Positions 6,958 through 18,532 of a stretch of DNA of 47,916 nt are shown here, in pieces (the first letter of the stretch is position 1; each line of letters opens with the position of its first letter). Position numbers and translations under genes: made by a program. This stretch comes from Pseudomonadota bacterium. Its GTDB lineage: Bacteria; Pseudomonadota; Gammaproteobacteria; Burkholderiales; JABEVD01. The DNA lies in the NCBI GenBank assembly GCA_021802655.1, contig JAJZRP010000011.1, positions 1-47,916 on the forward strand. The letters run 5' to 3'. The notes beneath the pieces are model-generated. The model saw only the letters and a program-made list of their open reading frames with translations. It was not told the origin of the DNA and did not search any database.

Positions 6958-8600
6958 TGCTGCAGCGGCTCGGAATCCTTGACTTCGCCATCGTGGAGAA
7001 GGTCGAGATCGATTTCAAATCGGGATTCACGGTTTTCACCGGGGAAACCGGGGCAGGGAAATCGATACTTGTCGATGCGCTCGCCTTCGCCCTGGGAGAG
7101 CGCGCGGATGCGGGCGTGGTGAGGGCGGGTGCCGAGCGCGCCGAAATCAACGCGGAGTTTTTTATCGAAGGCATTCCGGAATTTGCGAAATGGCTGGGGG
7201 AGCTCGACCTCGAAGGCGACGACGGGTTCTGCCTGCTGCGGCGCATCGTCGATGCTTCCGGGCGGTCGAGGGCCTACGTCAATGGCAGGAGCGTCACGTT
7301 GCAGCAATTGCGGGAGGCGGGCGAATATCTGGTCGACATCCACGGTCAGCATGCGCACCAGTCCTTGTTGAAACCCGCCATGCAGCGGGAAATGCTGGAC
7401 GGACTCGCCGGAGCTGAAAAGCTTGCAATGGAAGTTTCGGAAGCCTACAGGGCGTGGTCGCATCTCATGCAAGCCCGTCTCCGGTTCGAGGAAAACCGGC
7501 TTGAAGCCGATGCGCAAAGGGAGAGCCTCTCCTGGCAGGCGAACGAGCTTTCCCGCCTTGCTTTCGATTCCGATGAATGGGAAGAGACGCTTCGCGAGCA
7601 CGGCAGGCTGTCCCATGCGGTGAGCCTGCTGGAAGGGGCGAGATATGCCCTGGATGTTCTTTCCGAGTCGGACGAGGCGTGCTCTGCCGGGCTGAGTTCA
7701 GCCGATTCCCGCCTGGCTTCCATCGAATCGTTCGACCCCGAAATCGCGTCGATCCGGCCTTTCATCGATGCCGCGCAAATCCAGATAGCAGAGGCGGTTC
7801 ACGCGCTCAGGCATTATGTCGACAGGCTCGATCTGGACCCGGAAAGATTGCAGGCTTTGGATGCGAGGATCGATGCCGTGCATTCCATGGCGCGCAAGTA
7901 TCGTGTTTCTCCTCAAGAGCTGCCTGCCATGCTGGAAAAGGCGAAGTTGCGCCTCCTTGAACTGGAAAGCGCGGGCGACCTGGAGGCGATGCTGGAGAAG
8001 GAGAATTTGGCGAGAAAGCATTATCTGGAACTTGCCGGGAAACTGAGCGAAATAAGGCATGAAATGGCGCAGCAGCTTTCCGTCGGTGTGACCGAATCGA
8101 TGCGGCAACTGTCCATGGCAGGCGGCGTTTTCGAGGTACATCTGGAAGCGCTGGAGGAGGGCGATTCGCACGGCATGGAAAAGGTGGAATTCCTCGTTTC
8201 GGCGAATCCCGGGATGCCATTGAGATCCCTTTCGAAAGTCGCCTCCGGCGGCGAGCTTTCCAGGATCAGCCTCGCGATCCAGGTGATGGGAAGCCGTGCG
8301 CAAAAGGTTCAGACATTGATTTTCGACGAGGTGGATGTTGGGATAGGGGGGGGCGTTGCCGAAATCGTGGGGAGGCTGCTCTCGAAACTGGGGCGCGACA
8401 GGCAGGTGTTGTGCGTGACCCATCTGCCCCAGGTGGCCTCTCTTGCGGATTGGCAGTTTTCAATTTCCAAGGAAAACGGCAGAAGCCGCGCGCAGCTGCT
8501 CGATGCCGAAGGAAGGGTCGAGGAAATTGCAAGGATGCTGGGCGGCGTCGAGATCACGGATACGACGCGCACTCACGCGCGGGAAATGCTCAGGCTTTAG
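6957..8600 (+). CDS. recN: DNA repair protein RecN
   Basis: This 547-residue SMC-like ATPase acts in recombinational repair of double-strand breaks. The N-terminal Walker A is GETGAGKS (29-36). A long coiled-coil central part follows, with a short turn in the middle. The C-terminal lobe carries the ABC signature region around VASGGELSRIS and the Walker B-like LIFDEVDVGIGG. The length matches full RecN. It overlaps the nadK stop by one base, an arrangement common in betaproteobacteria. Its 3' end overlaps the fur stop by 11 bp in convergent orientation. No LexA-type operator can be recognised because the gene lacks its own upstream gap. Confidence 0.96.
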   Translation: MLQRLGILDFAIVEKVEIDFKSGFTVFTGETGAGKSILVDALAFALGERADAGVVRAGAERAEINAEFFIEGIPEFAKWLGELDLEGDDGFCLLRRIVDASGRSRAYVNGRSVTLQQLREAGEYLVDIHGQHAHQSLLKPAMQREMLDGLAGAEKLAMEVSEAYRAWSHLMQARLRFEENRLEADAQRESLSWQANELSRLAFDSDEWEETLREHGRLSHAVSLLEGARYALDVLSESDEACSAGLSSADSRLASIESFDPEIASIRPFIDAAQIQIAEAVHALRHYVDRLDLDPERLQALDARIDAVHSMARKYRVSPQELPAMLEKAKLRLLELESAGDLEAMLEKENLARKHYLELAGKLSEIRHEMAQQLSVGVTESMRQLSMAGGVFEVHLEALEEGDSHGMEKVEFLVSANPGMPLRSLSKVASGGELSRISLAIQVMGSRAQKVQTLIFDEVDVGIGGGVAEIVGRLLSKLGRDRQVLCVTHLPQVASLADWQFSISKENGRSRAQLLDAEGRVEEIARMLGGVEITDTTRTHAREMLRL

Positions 8601-9021
8601 GTTTGTGGGGGCAGTTCGGCTTGATGCAGTCGGCGTAAAGGTAGAGGGAATGATCCGAGACCTGGAACCCCTTTTCTTTCGCGATTTTGGTCTGCCTGCG
8701 TTCGATCTCGGCGTCGTAGAATTCTTCCACGCGTCCGCATTGCAGGCAGACGATATGGTCGTGATGGGTTCCCTTGTTGAGTTCGTAAACCGCCTTGCCG
8801 CCCTCGAAATGATGGCGCACCAGGAGCCCTGCCTGCTCGAATTGCGTGAGCACCCTGTAAACCGTGGCAAGGCCGGTGTCCATGCCTTCGTTGATCAAAA
8901 GCTTGTACACGTCTTCCGCAGTCAGGTGATGGACCGGGTTGTTCTCGAACAGGTCCAGGATCTTGATCCGGGGCAGCGTTGCCTTGAGGCCGATATTTTT
9001 GAGATCGCTCGCGTTGCTCAT
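8590..9021 (-). CDS. fur: Ferric uptake regulator Fur
   Basis: This 143-residue metal-dependent transcriptional repressor uses Fe2+ as corepressor. The N-terminal winged helix (about 1-80) includes the recognition-helix stretch GLATVYRVLTQFE. The metal-binding dimerisation half has HHDHI (86-90) and two cysteine pairs, CLQC (92-95) and Cys132/Cys137, as in classical Fur. The open frame extends 24 codons further upstream, but homologous Fur proteins begin at MSNASDLKNIGLK and an AAGG lies just before this ATG. It is divergent from bamE across 64 bp, a conserved beta/gammaproteobacterial arrangement. Confidence 0.96.
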   Translation of the reverse strand: MSNASDLKNIGLKATLPRIKILDLFENNPVHHLTAEDVYKLLINEGMDTGLATVYRVLTQFEQAGLLVRHHFEGGKAVYELNKGTHHDHIVCLQCGRVEEFYDAEIERRQTKIAKEKGFQVSDHSLYLYADCIKPNCPHKPKA

Positions 9022-9085
9022 AGCCTTATGCCAGGTAGTTTGTTTTCCTGTATGATATAGCGTTTGAACGCCTTTTGAAACAGCC
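9022..9085. promoter_or_regulatory. fur/bamE divergent promoter region
   Basis: The 64-bp gap contains an AT-rich core at 9051-9060 (TATGATATAG) that can supply a -10 in either direction: TATGAT for bamE and TATATC or TATCAT for fur. No -35 is convincing and no clear 19-bp Fur box is visible, so autoregulation cannot be claimed from sequence. Confidence 0.35.
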
Positions 9086-10288
<1,203 letters not shown>

Positions 10289-10358
10289 TGCCGTCTATAT
10301 GGTTCGGACCCGATTCAGCCATTCCTTCTATCATCCAGCATCCTAGGAGTCTTTAACA

Positions 10359-11486
10359 GTGCCACAGACTGCAATTCTTGCGCTCGCAGATGGCACAATC
10401 TTTCGCGGCAGATCCATCGGTGCGGCAGGGGCGAGCGCAGGCGAAATTGTTTTCAATACGTCGATGACGGGTTATCAGGAGATCCTGACAGACCCTTCCT
10501 ACTGCAGGCAGATCGTCACCCTGACCTATCCCCATATCGGCAATACCGGCGCCAATTCGGAGGATGTCGAATCGGGCAGCATCTACGCGAGCGGCCTCGT
10601 GATCCGGGATCTGCCCCTTGCCTCGTCCAACTGGCGGGAGAAGCAGGGACTTGCGGAATATCTCGCCGAAAACGGCGTGGTTGCGATAGCCGATATCGAC
10701 ACCCGAAAGCTCACCCGGATCCTGCGGGAAAAAGGCGCGCAAAATGCCTGCATCATGGCAGGCAATATCGACGAGGTAAAGGCGATTAGCCTTGCGCGCG
10801 AATTTCCGGGGCTCTCCGGAATGGATCTCGCCCAGGTGGTGAGTTGCGATGAGCCCTACGCATGGGACGAGTGCGAATGGCGTCTCGGCCATGGCTACGG
10901 CAAGCTGGAAAATCCGAAATATCATGTGGTGGCCTTCGATTACGGCATCAAGCGCAACATCCTGCGCATGCTCGCGAGCCGCGGTTGCAGGGTGACCGTT
11001 CTCCCCGCCAGGGCCACGAGCCGCGACGTGCTGGCGCTGAAGCCGGACGGCATCTTTCTTTCCAATGGCCCCGGAGACCCCGAGCCCTGCGATTACGCAG
11101 TTGTCGCGATCGGGGAACTTCTGGAGACGAAGATCCCGCTTTTCGGCATCTGTCTTGGGCATCAACTGCTCGCGCTCGCAGTAGGCGCCAAAACTCTCAA
11201 GATGAAATTCGGGCATCACGGCGCGAATCATCCCGTTCAGGACCTGGATACCGGAAAGGTGGTGATTTCCAGCCAGAATCACGGCTTCGCGGTCGATCCC
11301 GCCACCTTGCCGCAAAATGCCAAAATCACCCACATCTCCCTGTTCGACGGCAGCCTGCAGGGGTTTTCCCTGAAAGACAGGCCGGCTTTCTGTTTCCAGG
11401 GGCATCCCGAGGCGAGCCCGGGCCCGGGAGATGTGGATTATCTTTTCGACAGGTTCGTGTCGCAGATGGAAGGAGCGAGGACCTGA
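10359..11486 (+). CDS. carA: Carbamoyl-phosphate synthase small subunit
   Basis: This 375-residue glutaminase subunit supplies ammonia to CarB for carbamoyl phosphate, the precursor of arginine and pyrimidines. The N-terminal domain is followed by a class I amidotransferase with nucleophile Cys265 (FGICLGHQ) and the His349/Glu351 pair (GHPEA). The start is GTG at 10359 with TAGGAG about 10 nt upstream; homologues begin at the same point. carB follows after one base, so the heterodimer subunits are made together. Confidence 0.97.
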   Translation: MPQTAILALADGTIFRGRSIGAAGASAGEIVFNTSMTGYQEILTDPSYCRQIVTLTYPHIGNTGANSEDVESGSIYASGLVIRDLPLASSNWREKQGLAEYLAENGVVAIADIDTRKLTRILREKGAQNACIMAGNIDEVKAISLAREFPGLSGMDLAQVVSCDEPYAWDECEWRLGHGYGKLENPKYHVVAFDYGIKRNILRMLASRGCRVTVLPARATSRDVLALKPDGIFLSNGPGDPEPCDYAVVAIGELLETKIPLFGICLGHQLLALAVGAKTLKMKFGHHGANHPVQDLDTGKVVISSQNHGFAVDPATLPQNAKITHISLFDGSLQGFSLKDRPAFCFQGHPEASPGPGDVDYLFDRFVSQMEGART

Positions 11487-11487
11487 C

Positions 11488-14400
11488 ATGCCGAAGCGTA
11501 CAGACATCAAAAGCATACTGATCATCGGCTCCGGCCCGATCGTGATCGGACAGGCCTGCGAATTCGACTATTCCGGAGCGCAGGCCTGCAGGGCGCTGCG
11601 CGAGGAAGGCTATCGCGTGATCCTGGTCAATTCCAATCCCGCCACGATCATGACCGATCCCGAAATGGCGGATGCCACCTACATCGAGCCGATCACCTGG
11701 CAGATGGTGGAAAAGATCATCGAAATCGAAAAGCCCGATGCGCTGCTCCCCACCATGGGCGGGCAGACCGCGCTCAATTGCGCGCTCGATCTCGCCAAAC
11801 ACGGAGTCCTCGTGAAGCACGGCGTCGAAATGATAGGCGCAACCCGGGAAGCCATAGACAAGGCCGAGGATCGCGAGAAATTCAAGGCGGCGATGACCAG
11901 GATCGGGCTTTCCAGCGCACGCTCCATGATCGCCCACAGCCTGGAGGAGGCGCTCCAGGTCCAGGCATCCATCGGCTATCCCGTGATCATCCGGCCTTCC
12001 TTCACCATGGGGGGGAGCGGAGGGGGGATCGCCTACAACAAGGAAGAATTCGTCGCCATCTGCGAATCCGGTCTGGATGCTTCCCCTACCCGCGAACTCC
12101 TCATCGAGGAATCGGTGATCGGCTGGAAGGAATACGAGATGGAGGTCGTCCGTGACAGGAACGACAACTGCATCATCATTTGCTCGATCGAGAATCTCGA
12201 TCCCATGGGGGTGCATACCGGGGATTCGATCACGGTCGCTCCTGCCCAGACTTTGACGGACAAGGAATACCAGATCATGCGCGATGCATCGATCGCCGTG
12301 CTGCGCGAGATCGGCGTCGATACCGGCGGGTCCAACGTCCAGTTCGCGGTGAATCCCAGGGACGGCAAAATGCTGGTGATCGAAATGAATCCGCGTGTAT
12401 CGCGCTCTTCTGCGCTCGCTTCCAAGGCGACCGGATTTCCGATCGCGAAGGTCGCTGCCAAGCTCGCAGTGGGCTATACGCTGGACGAACTGAAGAACGA
12501 CATCACCGGTGGGGCCACCCCGGTTTCCTTCGAGCCTTCCATCGATTACGTGGTCACCAAGATACCGCGCTTCGCCTTCGAGAAATTTCCCCAGGCGAAT
12601 GACAGGCTCACCACCCAGATGAAATCCGTCGGGGAAGTGATGGCGATGGGGCGCACTTTCCAGGAATCCTTCCAGAAGGCTTTGAGGGGCCTCGAGACGG
12701 GAAAGGACGGGCTGGACGAAATCACCGAAGATACTGACGAGATCGAAGCCGAGCTTGGCGACCCGGGGCCGGAGCGGATCTGGTATGTGGCCGATGCCTT
12801 CAGGAGCGGATTTTCTTTCGACGAAATCAGGAAACTCTCCGATATCGATCCCTGGTTTCTCGCCCAGATCGAGGATCTGGTGCTGCAGGAAAAGGCATTG
12901 AAGGGCAGGCCTCTGGGGGAAATCGATCGCGATGCATTGAGGAAGCTCAAAAGAAGCGGATTTTCCGACAGGCGCCTGGCGAAGCTTCTGAATTGCAGCC
13001 AGGACGAAGTTCGCGCGAGACGCTGGGAAATGAACCTGCACCCCGTTTACAAGCGGGTCGACACCTGCGCGGGCGAATTCGACACCAAAACCGCCTACAT
13101 GTATTCGACCTACGAAGAAGAATGCGAATCGCGTCCATCTTCCAGGAAGAAAATCATGGTTCTGGGGGGAGGCCCGAACCGCATCGGGCAGGGGATAGAA
13201 TTCGACTACTGCTGCGTGCATGCGGCGCTCGCCATGCGCTCCGACGGCTTTGAAACGATCATGGTGAACTGCAATCCGGAAACCGTCTCGACCGACTACG
13301 ATATGTCCGACAGGCTCTATTTCGAGCCACTGACTCTGGAAGACGTGCTCGAAATCGTGGCGGTCGAGAAGCCGGTCGGAGTCATCGTCCAGTTCGGCGG
13401 GCAGACGCCGCTGAAACTTGCGGACGATCTCGCAGCCAACGGCGTCCCCGTCATCGGCACGAGCCCCGACATGATCGACTGCGCGGAAGACCGCGAACGC
13501 TTCCAGAAGATGATAGACGAGCTGGGGCTCAGGCAGCCGCCGAATCGCACTGCGAGGGACGAGAAGGAAGCCTTGCGGCTCGCCGGGGAAATCGGCTATC
13601 CGCTCGTGGTGCGTCCGAGCTATGTCCTGGGCGGGCGCGCGATGCGGATCATCCACAGGCAGGAGGATCTGGAGCGCTACATGAAGGAGGCGGTCAGCGT
13701 TTCGAACGACTCCCCCGTCCTGCTCGACAGGTTCCTCAACGATGCGCTGGAAGTCGACGTGGATGCCGTATGCGATGGAAAAAGGGTGTTGATCGGCGGC
13801 ATCATGGAGCATATCGAGGAAGCCGGAGTCCATTCCGGGGATTCTGCCTGCTCTCTCCCGCCTTTTTCCCTTTCGGATGACATACAGGCGGAATTGAGAA
13901 GGCAGACCGTGCTGCTGGCGCATGCCCTGAAAGTCGTCGGGCTCATGAACATCCAGTTCGCGATTCAGGGCCGGGACGTTTATGTGCTCGAAGTCAATCC
14001 GCGTGCATCCCGCACCGTGCCCTTCGTCTCCAAGGCGACGGGATTGCAGCTTGCCAAGATCGCGGCGCGCGCCATGGCCGGGAAAAGCCTGGACGAGCAG
14101 GGCGTGAAAGACGAAGTGATTCCTTCCCATTATTCGGTCAAGGAAGCCGTGTTCCCCTTCATCAAATTCCCCGGGGTCGATACGCTGCTCGGTCCGGAGA
14201 TGAAATCCACCGGTGAAGTCATGGGAGTGGGCATGAGCTTCCCGGAGGCTTTCGTGAAATCCCAGCTTGCCGCAGGGGTGAAATTGCCCACTTCGGGCAA
14301 TGCCTTTATCAGCGTGAAGCAGGTGGACAAGCCCAAGGCTGTTGAAATCGCGAGGATATTGTCTTCCCTGGGATTCGGGATCTATGCCACGCGAGGCACG

Positions 14401-14691
14401 GCCCTCGAACTCGCTCAGGCCGGAATTTCAGTATTTACGGTCAACAAGGTTGCGGAAGGCCGCCCCCATGTCGTCGACATGATCAAGAATCGCGAAATCG
14501 ACCTTATCGTCAATACGGTTGAGGAAAAGAAGGGGGCGATCAGGGATTCCTATTCGATCAGGAATGCCGCCCTGCACGGCAGGGTGACTTATTACACCAC
14601 GATGTCCGAGGCCAAGGCGGCCTGCATCGGCATACAGCACATGCAGGAACTCAATGCCTACAGCCTTCAGGGACTGCATCGGAATCAATAA
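11488..14691 (+). CDS. carB: Carbamoyl-phosphate synthase large subunit
   Basis: This 1067-residue protein has two homologous ATP-grasp halves. The first half makes carboxyphosphate and the second phosphorylates carbamate. Nucleotide-binding segments [19 protein letters not shown] near the N terminus and [17 protein letters not shown] in the second half show the internal duplication. The C-terminal MGS-like domain (about the last 130 residues, from [10 protein letters not shown]) carries allosteric control. The ATG at 11488 is one base after the carA stop; the frame is open further upstream inside carA, but the conserved start is [16 protein letters not shown]. greA follows after 12 bp. Confidence 0.97.
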   Translation: MPKRTDIKSILIIGSGPIVIGQACEFDYSGAQACRALREEGYRVILVNSNPATIMTDPEMADATYIEPITWQMVEKIIEIEKPDALLPTMGGQTALNCALDLAKHGVLVKHGVEMIGATREAIDKAEDREKFKAAMTRIGLSSARSMIAHSLEEALQVQASIGYPVIIRPSFTMGGSGGGIAYNKEEFVAICESGLDASPTRELLIEESVIGWKEYEMEVVRDRNDNCIIICSIENLDPMGVHTGDSITVAPAQTLTDKEYQIMRDASIAVLREIGVDTGGSNVQFAVNPRDGKMLVIEMNPRVSRSSALASKATGFPIAKVAAKLAVGYTLDELKNDITGGATPVSFEPSIDYVVTKIPRFAFEKFPQANDRLTTQMKSVGEVMAMGRTFQESFQKALRGLETGKDGLDEITEDTDEIEAELGDPGPERIWYVADAFRSGFSFDEIRKLSDIDPWFLAQIEDLVLQEKALKGRPLGEIDRDALRKLKRSGFSDRRLAKLLNCSQDEVRARRWEMNLHPVYKRVDTCAGEFDTKTAYMYSTYEEECESRPSSRKKIMVLGGGPNRIGQGIEFDYCCVHAALAMRSDGFETIMVNCNPETVSTDYDMSDRLYFEPLTLEDVLEIVAVEKPVGVIVQFGGQTPLKLADDLAANGVPVIGTSPDMIDCAEDRERFQKMIDELGLRQPPNRTARDEKEALRLAGEIGYPLVVRPSYVLGGRAMRIIHRQEDLERYMKEAVSVSNDSPVLLDRFLNDALEVDVDAVCDGKRVLIGGIMEHIEEAGVHSGDSACSLPPFSLSDDIQAELRRQTVLLAHALKVVGLMNIQFAIQGRDVYVLEVNPRASRTVPFVSKATGLQLAKIAARAMAGKSLDEQGVKDEVIPSHYSVKEAVFPFIKFPGVDTLLGPEMKSTGEVMGVGMSFPEAFVKSQLAAGVKLPTSGNAFISVKQVDKPKAVEIARILSSLGFGIYATRGTALELAQAGISVFTVNKVAEGRPHVVDMIKNREIDLIVNTVEEKKGAIRDSYSIRNAALHGRVTYYTTMSEAKAACIGIQHMQELNAYSLQGLHRNQ

Positions 14692-14703
14692 CAGGGAAAC
14701 ACT

Positions 14704-15180
14704 ATGGTCAAAATTCCATTGACGGTCACGGGAGCGGAAATGCTGAGGGCCGAACTGCATCACTTGAAGACGGTCGAGAGGCCCAACGTGATTGCCGCGA
14801 TTGCAGAGGCGAGGTCGCACGGCGATCTTTCAGAAAATGCGGAATACGACGCGGCCAAGGACAGGCAGAGTTTCATCGAGGGCAGAATTGCGGAACTCGA
14901 GGCGAAGCTTTCCAATGCGCAGATCATCAATCCCGCGCTGCTCGACGCCGACGGGCGTTGCGTTTTCGGTGCGACGGTCGAACTCGAAGATTTATCCTCG
15001 GGGGACATCGTAACCTACCAGATCGTCGGCGACGACGAGGCCGATATCAAACTGGGCAAGATCTCTGTGAGTTCCCCCATCGCTCGTGCGCTGATCGGAA
15101 AATCCGAGGGCGATGTCGCCGAGGTGGTGGCTCCGGGCGGCCTGCGCGAACTCGAAATCCTGGACGTGAAATACGTCTGA
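14704..15180 (+). CDS. greA: Transcription elongation factor GreA
   Basis: This 158-residue factor enters the RNA polymerase secondary channel and stimulates cleavage of backtracked RNA. The N-terminal coiled coil has the acidic tip [10 protein letters not shown] with Asp41 and Glu44, the residues that position Mg2+. The C-terminal FKBP-like domain starts near residue 80. AGGGAAAC upstream of the ATG is the ribosome site. It lies in one transcript with carAB, a linkage common in this class, and overlaps the next gene by one base. Confidence 0.97.
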   Translation: MVKIPLTVTGAEMLRAELHHLKTVERPNVIAAIAEARSHGDLSENAEYDAAKDRQSFIEGRIAELEAKLSNAQIINPALLDADGRCVFGATVELEDLSSGDIVTYQIVGDDEADIKLGKISVSSPIARALIGKSEGDVAEVVAPGGLRELEILDVKYV

Positions 15181-15635
15181 TGAAGAATCCGGCCGAGAGC
15201 CTGCAGGAAATCGCCGTTACCCTGTGGGTTGGCGGACTGTGGATCACCGGCTACATGGTGGCGCCGGTGCTTTTCGCCTCCCTTCCGGACAGGATGCTGG
15301 CCGGAATGCTGGCGGGAAAGATGTTCGCGGTGATTTCCTACATCGGGATGGTCTGCGGCAGCTATCTTCTCGTTTACCGGATTACCCGCCTGGGCGGGTC
15401 GGCATTGAAGGAAGGATTTTTCTGGGCGGTCCTGGCGATGCTGCTTCTCACGCTTGCCGCCCATTTCGGCATACAGCCGATCATCGAACATCTGAAGGAA
15501 GCAGCCCTTCCCAGGGACGTGATGCAAAGCGTCTTCAAGGACAGGTTCAGGGCATGGCACGGCATATCGAGCATCCTTTATCTGATCCAGAGCCTGCTCG
15601 GTCTTTTCCTCGTCTTGCCCGGGAGGAGGGTTTAG
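15180..15635 (+). CDS. DUF4149 family membrane protein
   Basis: This 151-residue protein has four hydrophobic segments (about residues 12-30, 45-66, 78-98 and 128-147) and the family pattern of an N-terminal LWVGGLW helix and a conserved FRAWHGIS before the last helix. The function of DUF4149 is not known. The ATG overlaps the greA stop by one base (TGATG), so it should be translated with greA. The 3' end overlaps yhbY by 4 bp in convergent orientation. The greA-DUF4149-yhbY order recurs in betaproteobacteria. Confidence 0.8.
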   Translation: MKNPAESLQEIAVTLWVGGLWITGYMVAPVLFASLPDRMLAGMLAGKMFAVISYIGMVCGSYLLVYRITRLGGSALKEGFFWAVLAMLLLTLAAHFGIQPIIEHLKEAALPRDVMQSVFKDRFRAWHGISSILYLIQSLLGLFLVLPGRRV

Positions 15636-15919
15636 GGCAGGATCAGCCCGGGCTTTTCGGCCTGCCTGTAGATGACCAGGATTTTTCCGATATGCTTGAC
15701 CGGATGGGCGGAAAGTTCCCCGCAGATGGATTCGAGCGCAGCTTCCCGTTCTTCCTTTTCGCCTGAGAGGAACCTGATCTTGATGAGCTCGTGGCTCTTC
15801 AGGGCGGAATCGATCTCGTCGAGAACGGATTTCGACAGGCCGTTCTTGCCGACGATGACGACGGGATTGACGAGATGGGCCTTGCCGCTGAGAAAGCGCT
15901 TTTGGGCGGGACTGAGCAT
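15632..15919 (-). CDS. yhbY: YhbY, CRM-domain RNA-binding protein
   Basis: This 95-residue single-domain CRM protein associates with the pre-50S ribosomal subunit in E. coli. The domain fills the chain, and the GxxG-type loop is seen as GKNGLS, followed by helix VLDEIDSALKSHELIKIRF. It is divergent from rlmE across 28 bp, as in E. coli, where both neighbours act on the large subunit. The shared gap is too short to resolve separate promoters with confidence. Confidence 0.93.
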   Translation of the reverse strand: MLSPAQKRFLSGKAHLVNPVVIVGKNGLSKSVLDEIDSALKSHELIKIRFLSGEKEEREAALESICGELSAHPVKHIGKILVIYRQAEKPGLILP

Positions 15920-15947
15920 GTTGTTTCCAAATAAATCATTTTAACCG

Positions 15948-16565
15948 ATGAAACGCAGCAAAACCAGCCGCGCATGGATGCGCGAGCATGTCACCGATTT
16001 TTACGTCAAGCGCGCCAGGAGCGAGGGATACCGCTCGCGTTCGGCATTCAAGCTGATGGAAATCATCGAAAAGGACAAACTCGTCAAGCCCGGGATGACC
16101 CTGGTCGACTTGGGATCGACTCCGGGGGGCTGGTCGCAGGTTGCGGTCGAAAAGGGGGCCAGGGTGATCGCCCTCGACATCCTGCCGATGATGCCGATCG
16201 AAGGGGTGACATTCATCCTGGGCGACTTCAGGGAAGAAGAAGCGCTCGCGAGACTGGAAAAAAGCCTGGAAGGGCGCGAAATCGATCTTGTAATTTCGGA
16301 TATGGCCCCCAACATAACGGGTGTGGACGTGACAGATCAGGCGAGGAGCATGCATCTGGCGGAACTTGCCCTGGATTTTTGCATAACCCATCTGAAACCT
16401 GGCGGGAATTTTCTGGTCAAAATTTTTCAGGGTTCGGGATACGAAGACTACCTGAAAGCCATGAAGGCGAATTTCGGGAAGGTCTCCACGCGCAAGCCGA
16501 AAGCTTCGCGCGACAGGAGCAGCGAAGTTTACCTGCTGGGAATGGGAAAAATTGTTACACATTGA
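15948..16565 (+). CDS. rlmE: 23S rRNA 2'-O-ribose uridine methyltransferase RlmE (FtsJ/RrmJ)
   Basis: This 205-residue SAM-dependent enzyme methylates U2552 of 23S rRNA in the 50S subunit. The SAM site is [11 protein letters not shown] (53-63). The K-D-K-E catalytic tetrad is complete at Lys35, Asp118, Lys158 and Glu193, each shifted by about the same amount from the E. coli numbers. It is followed by ftsH after a 50-bp gap, the conserved heat-shock pair of proteobacteria. No Shine-Dalgarno sequence is visible before the ATG and no sigma-32 promoter was recognised in the short gap to yhbY. Confidence 0.96.
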   Translation: MKRSKTSRAWMREHVTDFYVKRARSEGYRSRSAFKLMEIIEKDKLVKPGMTLVDLGSTPGGWSQVAVEKGARVIALDILPMMPIEGVTFILGDFREEEALARLEKSLEGREIDLVISDMAPNITGVDVTDQARSMHLAELALDFCITHLKPGGNFLVKIFQGSGYEDYLKAMKANFGKVSTRKPKASRDRSSEVYLLGMGKIVTH

Positions 16566-16600
16566 ATAAAATCGGTTTAGAATTGAATTTGAACAGGGCG
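16546..16600 (+). promoter_or_regulatory. Weak promoter-like region before ftsH
   Basis: An AT-rich stretch between rlmE and ftsH contains TAGAAT with TACACA 17 nt upstream. The matches are moderate (5 of 6 and 4 of 6). It could allow ftsH expression apart from rlmE. Confidence 0.3.
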
Positions 16601-16615
16601 ACCTAAGGAGAGAAG

Positions 16616-18505
16616 TTGAACAGTCTGCTGAAAAACATTGTCATTTGGCTCGTCATTGCGCTCGTGCTGATGTCGGTTTTCAACCAGTTCAGTGCGCGGC
16701 ATGCGACCCAGGGACAGCTGGAATATTCCCAGTTCATCGGCGAGGTGAAGCAGGGGCAGGTCGCGAAAGTGACGATCGAGGGACATCTCCTGAAAGGCGT
16801 CAAGACGGATGGAAAGCACTTCGTCACCTATTCCCCGTCGGATCCGTGGCTGGTCAGCGATCTCCTGAAATACGGCGTGCTGATCGAAGCCAAGCCGGAA
16901 GAAGAGCCTTCCATGCTGATGAACATTTTCGTTTCCTGGTTCCCGATGCTGCTCCTGATCGGCGTCTGGGTATTCTTCATGCGCCAGATGCAGGGCGGGG
17001 GCAAGGGCGGAGCCTTTTCCTTCGGAAAGAGCAAGGCGAGACTGCTTGACGAGAGTTCGAATCCGATCACTTTTGCCGATGTGGCGGGTTGCGAGGAAGC
17101 CAAGGAGGAAGTGAGCGAACTCGTCGATTTCCTCAGGGATCCTTCCAAATTCCAGAAGCTGGGCGGGCGCATCCCGCGCGGCGTGCTGCTCGTCGGCAGT
17201 CCGGGCACGGGCAAGACTCTGCTCGCCCGTGCGATCGCGGGGGAGGCCAAGGTGCCTTTCTTCAGCATTTCGGGTTCGGATTTCGTCGAAATGTTCGTCG
17301 GCGTTGGCGCATCCCGTGTGCGTGACATGTTCGACCAGGCGAAGAAGCACGCGCCCTGCATCGTTTTCATCGACGAGATCGATGCTGTGGGCAGGCAGCG
17401 CGGGGCGGGACTCGGCGGCGGCAACGACGAGCGCGAGCAGACGCTGAACCAGCTTCTGGTTGAAATGGACGGCTTCGAAGGGGTCTCCGGGGTGATCGTG
17501 ATCGCTGCGACGAACCGCCCCGACGTGCTCGATCCCGCATTGCTCCGCCCGGGGCGCTTCGACAGACAGGTTGTGGTGCCATTGCCCGACATACGCGGGC
17601 GCGAGCAGGTTCTGCTCGTGCACATGAGGAAAGTGCCGATCGCCCCGGACGTTTCCGCTTCCGTTCTTGCGCGGGGCACGCCCGGGTTTTCCGGGGCCGA
17701 TCTCGCCAACCTGGTGAACGAGGCTGCGCTTTTCGCCGCCAGAACCAACAAGCGCCTGGTCGATATGGAAGATTTCGAGCGCGCCAAGGACAAGATCATG
17801 ATGGGTGCGGAGCGCCGCTCCATGGTGATGCCGGAAGAGGAGCGCAGGAATACCGCCTATCACGAGGCGGGGCATGCGATCGTGGCGAGGCTCCTGCCGG
17901 GCACGGATCCCGTGCACAAGGTCACCATCATCCCGAGGGGGCGAGCGCTCGGCGTCACGATGCAGCTTCCCTCCGAGGATCGCTACAGCATGAACCGGGA
18001 CCGCATTCTGGAAAATATCGCCGTGCTGATGGGCGGCAGGATCGCGGAAGAAGTGTTCATGAAGCAGATGACGACAGGTGCCGGCAACGATATCGAACGC
18101 GCCACCGACCTTGCTCGCCGCATGGTGACGCAATGGGGCATGAGCGACTCGCTCGGCCCCATGGTGTACGGCGAGAACGAGGGCGAGGTGTTCCTCGGGC
18201 GCTCGGTCACCACGCACAAGAACCTGTCGGAAGCGACCATGCAGAAGGTCGACAGCGAGATCCACAGCATCATAGAGAACCAGTACAGGCTTGCGCGCAG
18301 GCTGATCGAGGAAAATGCCGACAAGGTCGAGCTGATGGCCAAAACGCTCCTGGAGTGGGAGACGATCGATTCGGATCAGATCAACGACATCATGGAAGGC
18401 AGGGAACCGAGACCCCCCAAACCGACCCAGCCGCCGGTCTCGCCTTCCACTCCGCCCCAGGATGGCAGCAGCGCAAGCAGCGCGAAGCCGGCAGCGGCAG
18501 TCTGA
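16616..18505 (+). CDS. ftsH: ATP-dependent zinc metalloprotease FtsH
   Basis: This 629-residue inner-membrane AAA+ protease degrades sigma-32, LpxC and misassembled membrane proteins. Two membrane segments (about 8-24 and 101-121) flank a periplasmic domain. The AAA module follows with Walker A GSPGTGKT near 195 and Walker B IVFIDEID, and the zinc site is HEAGH near 415-419. The C-terminal tail is Pro/Ser-rich. The start is TTG at 16616: a perfect AAGGAG lies 5 nt upstream and the protein then begins [13 protein letters not shown] as in homologues. A Rho-independent terminator directly follows the stop. Confidence 0.97.
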   Translation: MNSLLKNIVIWLVIALVLMSVFNQFSARHATQGQLEYSQFIGEVKQGQVAKVTIEGHLLKGVKTDGKHFVTYSPSDPWLVSDLLKYGVLIEAKPEEEPSMLMNIFVSWFPMLLLIGVWVFFMRQMQGGGKGGAFSFGKSKARLLDESSNPITFADVAGCEEAKEEVSELVDFLRDPSKFQKLGGRIPRGVLLVGSPGTGKTLLARAIAGEAKVPFFSISGSDFVEMFVGVGASRVRDMFDQAKKHAPCIVFIDEIDAVGRQRGAGLGGGNDEREQTLNQLLVEMDGFEGVSGVIVIAATNRPDVLDPALLRPGRFDRQVVVPLPDIRGREQVLLVHMRKVPIAPDVSASVLARGTPGFSGADLANLVNEAALFAARTNKRLVDMEDFERAKDKIMMGAERRSMVMPEEERRNTAYHEAGHAIVARLLPGTDPVHKVTIIPRGRALGVTMQLPSEDRYSMNRDRILENIAVLMGGRIAEEVFMKQMTTGAGNDIERATDLARRMVTQWGMSDSLGPMVYGENEGEVFLGRSVTTHKNLSEATMQKVDSEIHSIIENQYRLARRLIEENADKVELMAKTLLEWETIDSDQINDIMEGREPRPPKPTQPPVSPSTPPQDGSSASSAKPAAAV

Positions 18506-18509
18506 TCCG

Positions 18510-18530
18510 GGGCGCTCTGGCGCCCTTTTT
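18510..18530 (+). terminator. Rho-independent terminator after ftsH
   Basis: The stem GGGCGC/GCGCCC (18510-18515 with 18520-18525) has a TCTG loop and is followed by five T. It begins 4 nt after the ftsH stop and its T-run ends 2 nt before the folP ATG. Confidence 0.75.
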
Positions 18531-18532
18531 CC

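Noticed and set aside
9022-9085. Fur box in the fur/bamE gap
   Set aside because: The AT-rich core has partial dyad symmetry, but it does not fit the 19-bp GATAATGATAATCATTATC pattern well enough to claim.
11326-14130. A 934-codon open frame on the minus strand opposite carA/carB
   Set aside because: It lies fully inside carA/carB, the protein has no recognisable domain and has odd His/Arg/Gly composition. It is a by-product of the codon bias of carB.
16577-18265. A 562-codon open frame opposite ftsH
   Set aside because: It is antisense to a certain gene, no domain is visible, and it has no ribosome site or promoter. Treated as a shadow.
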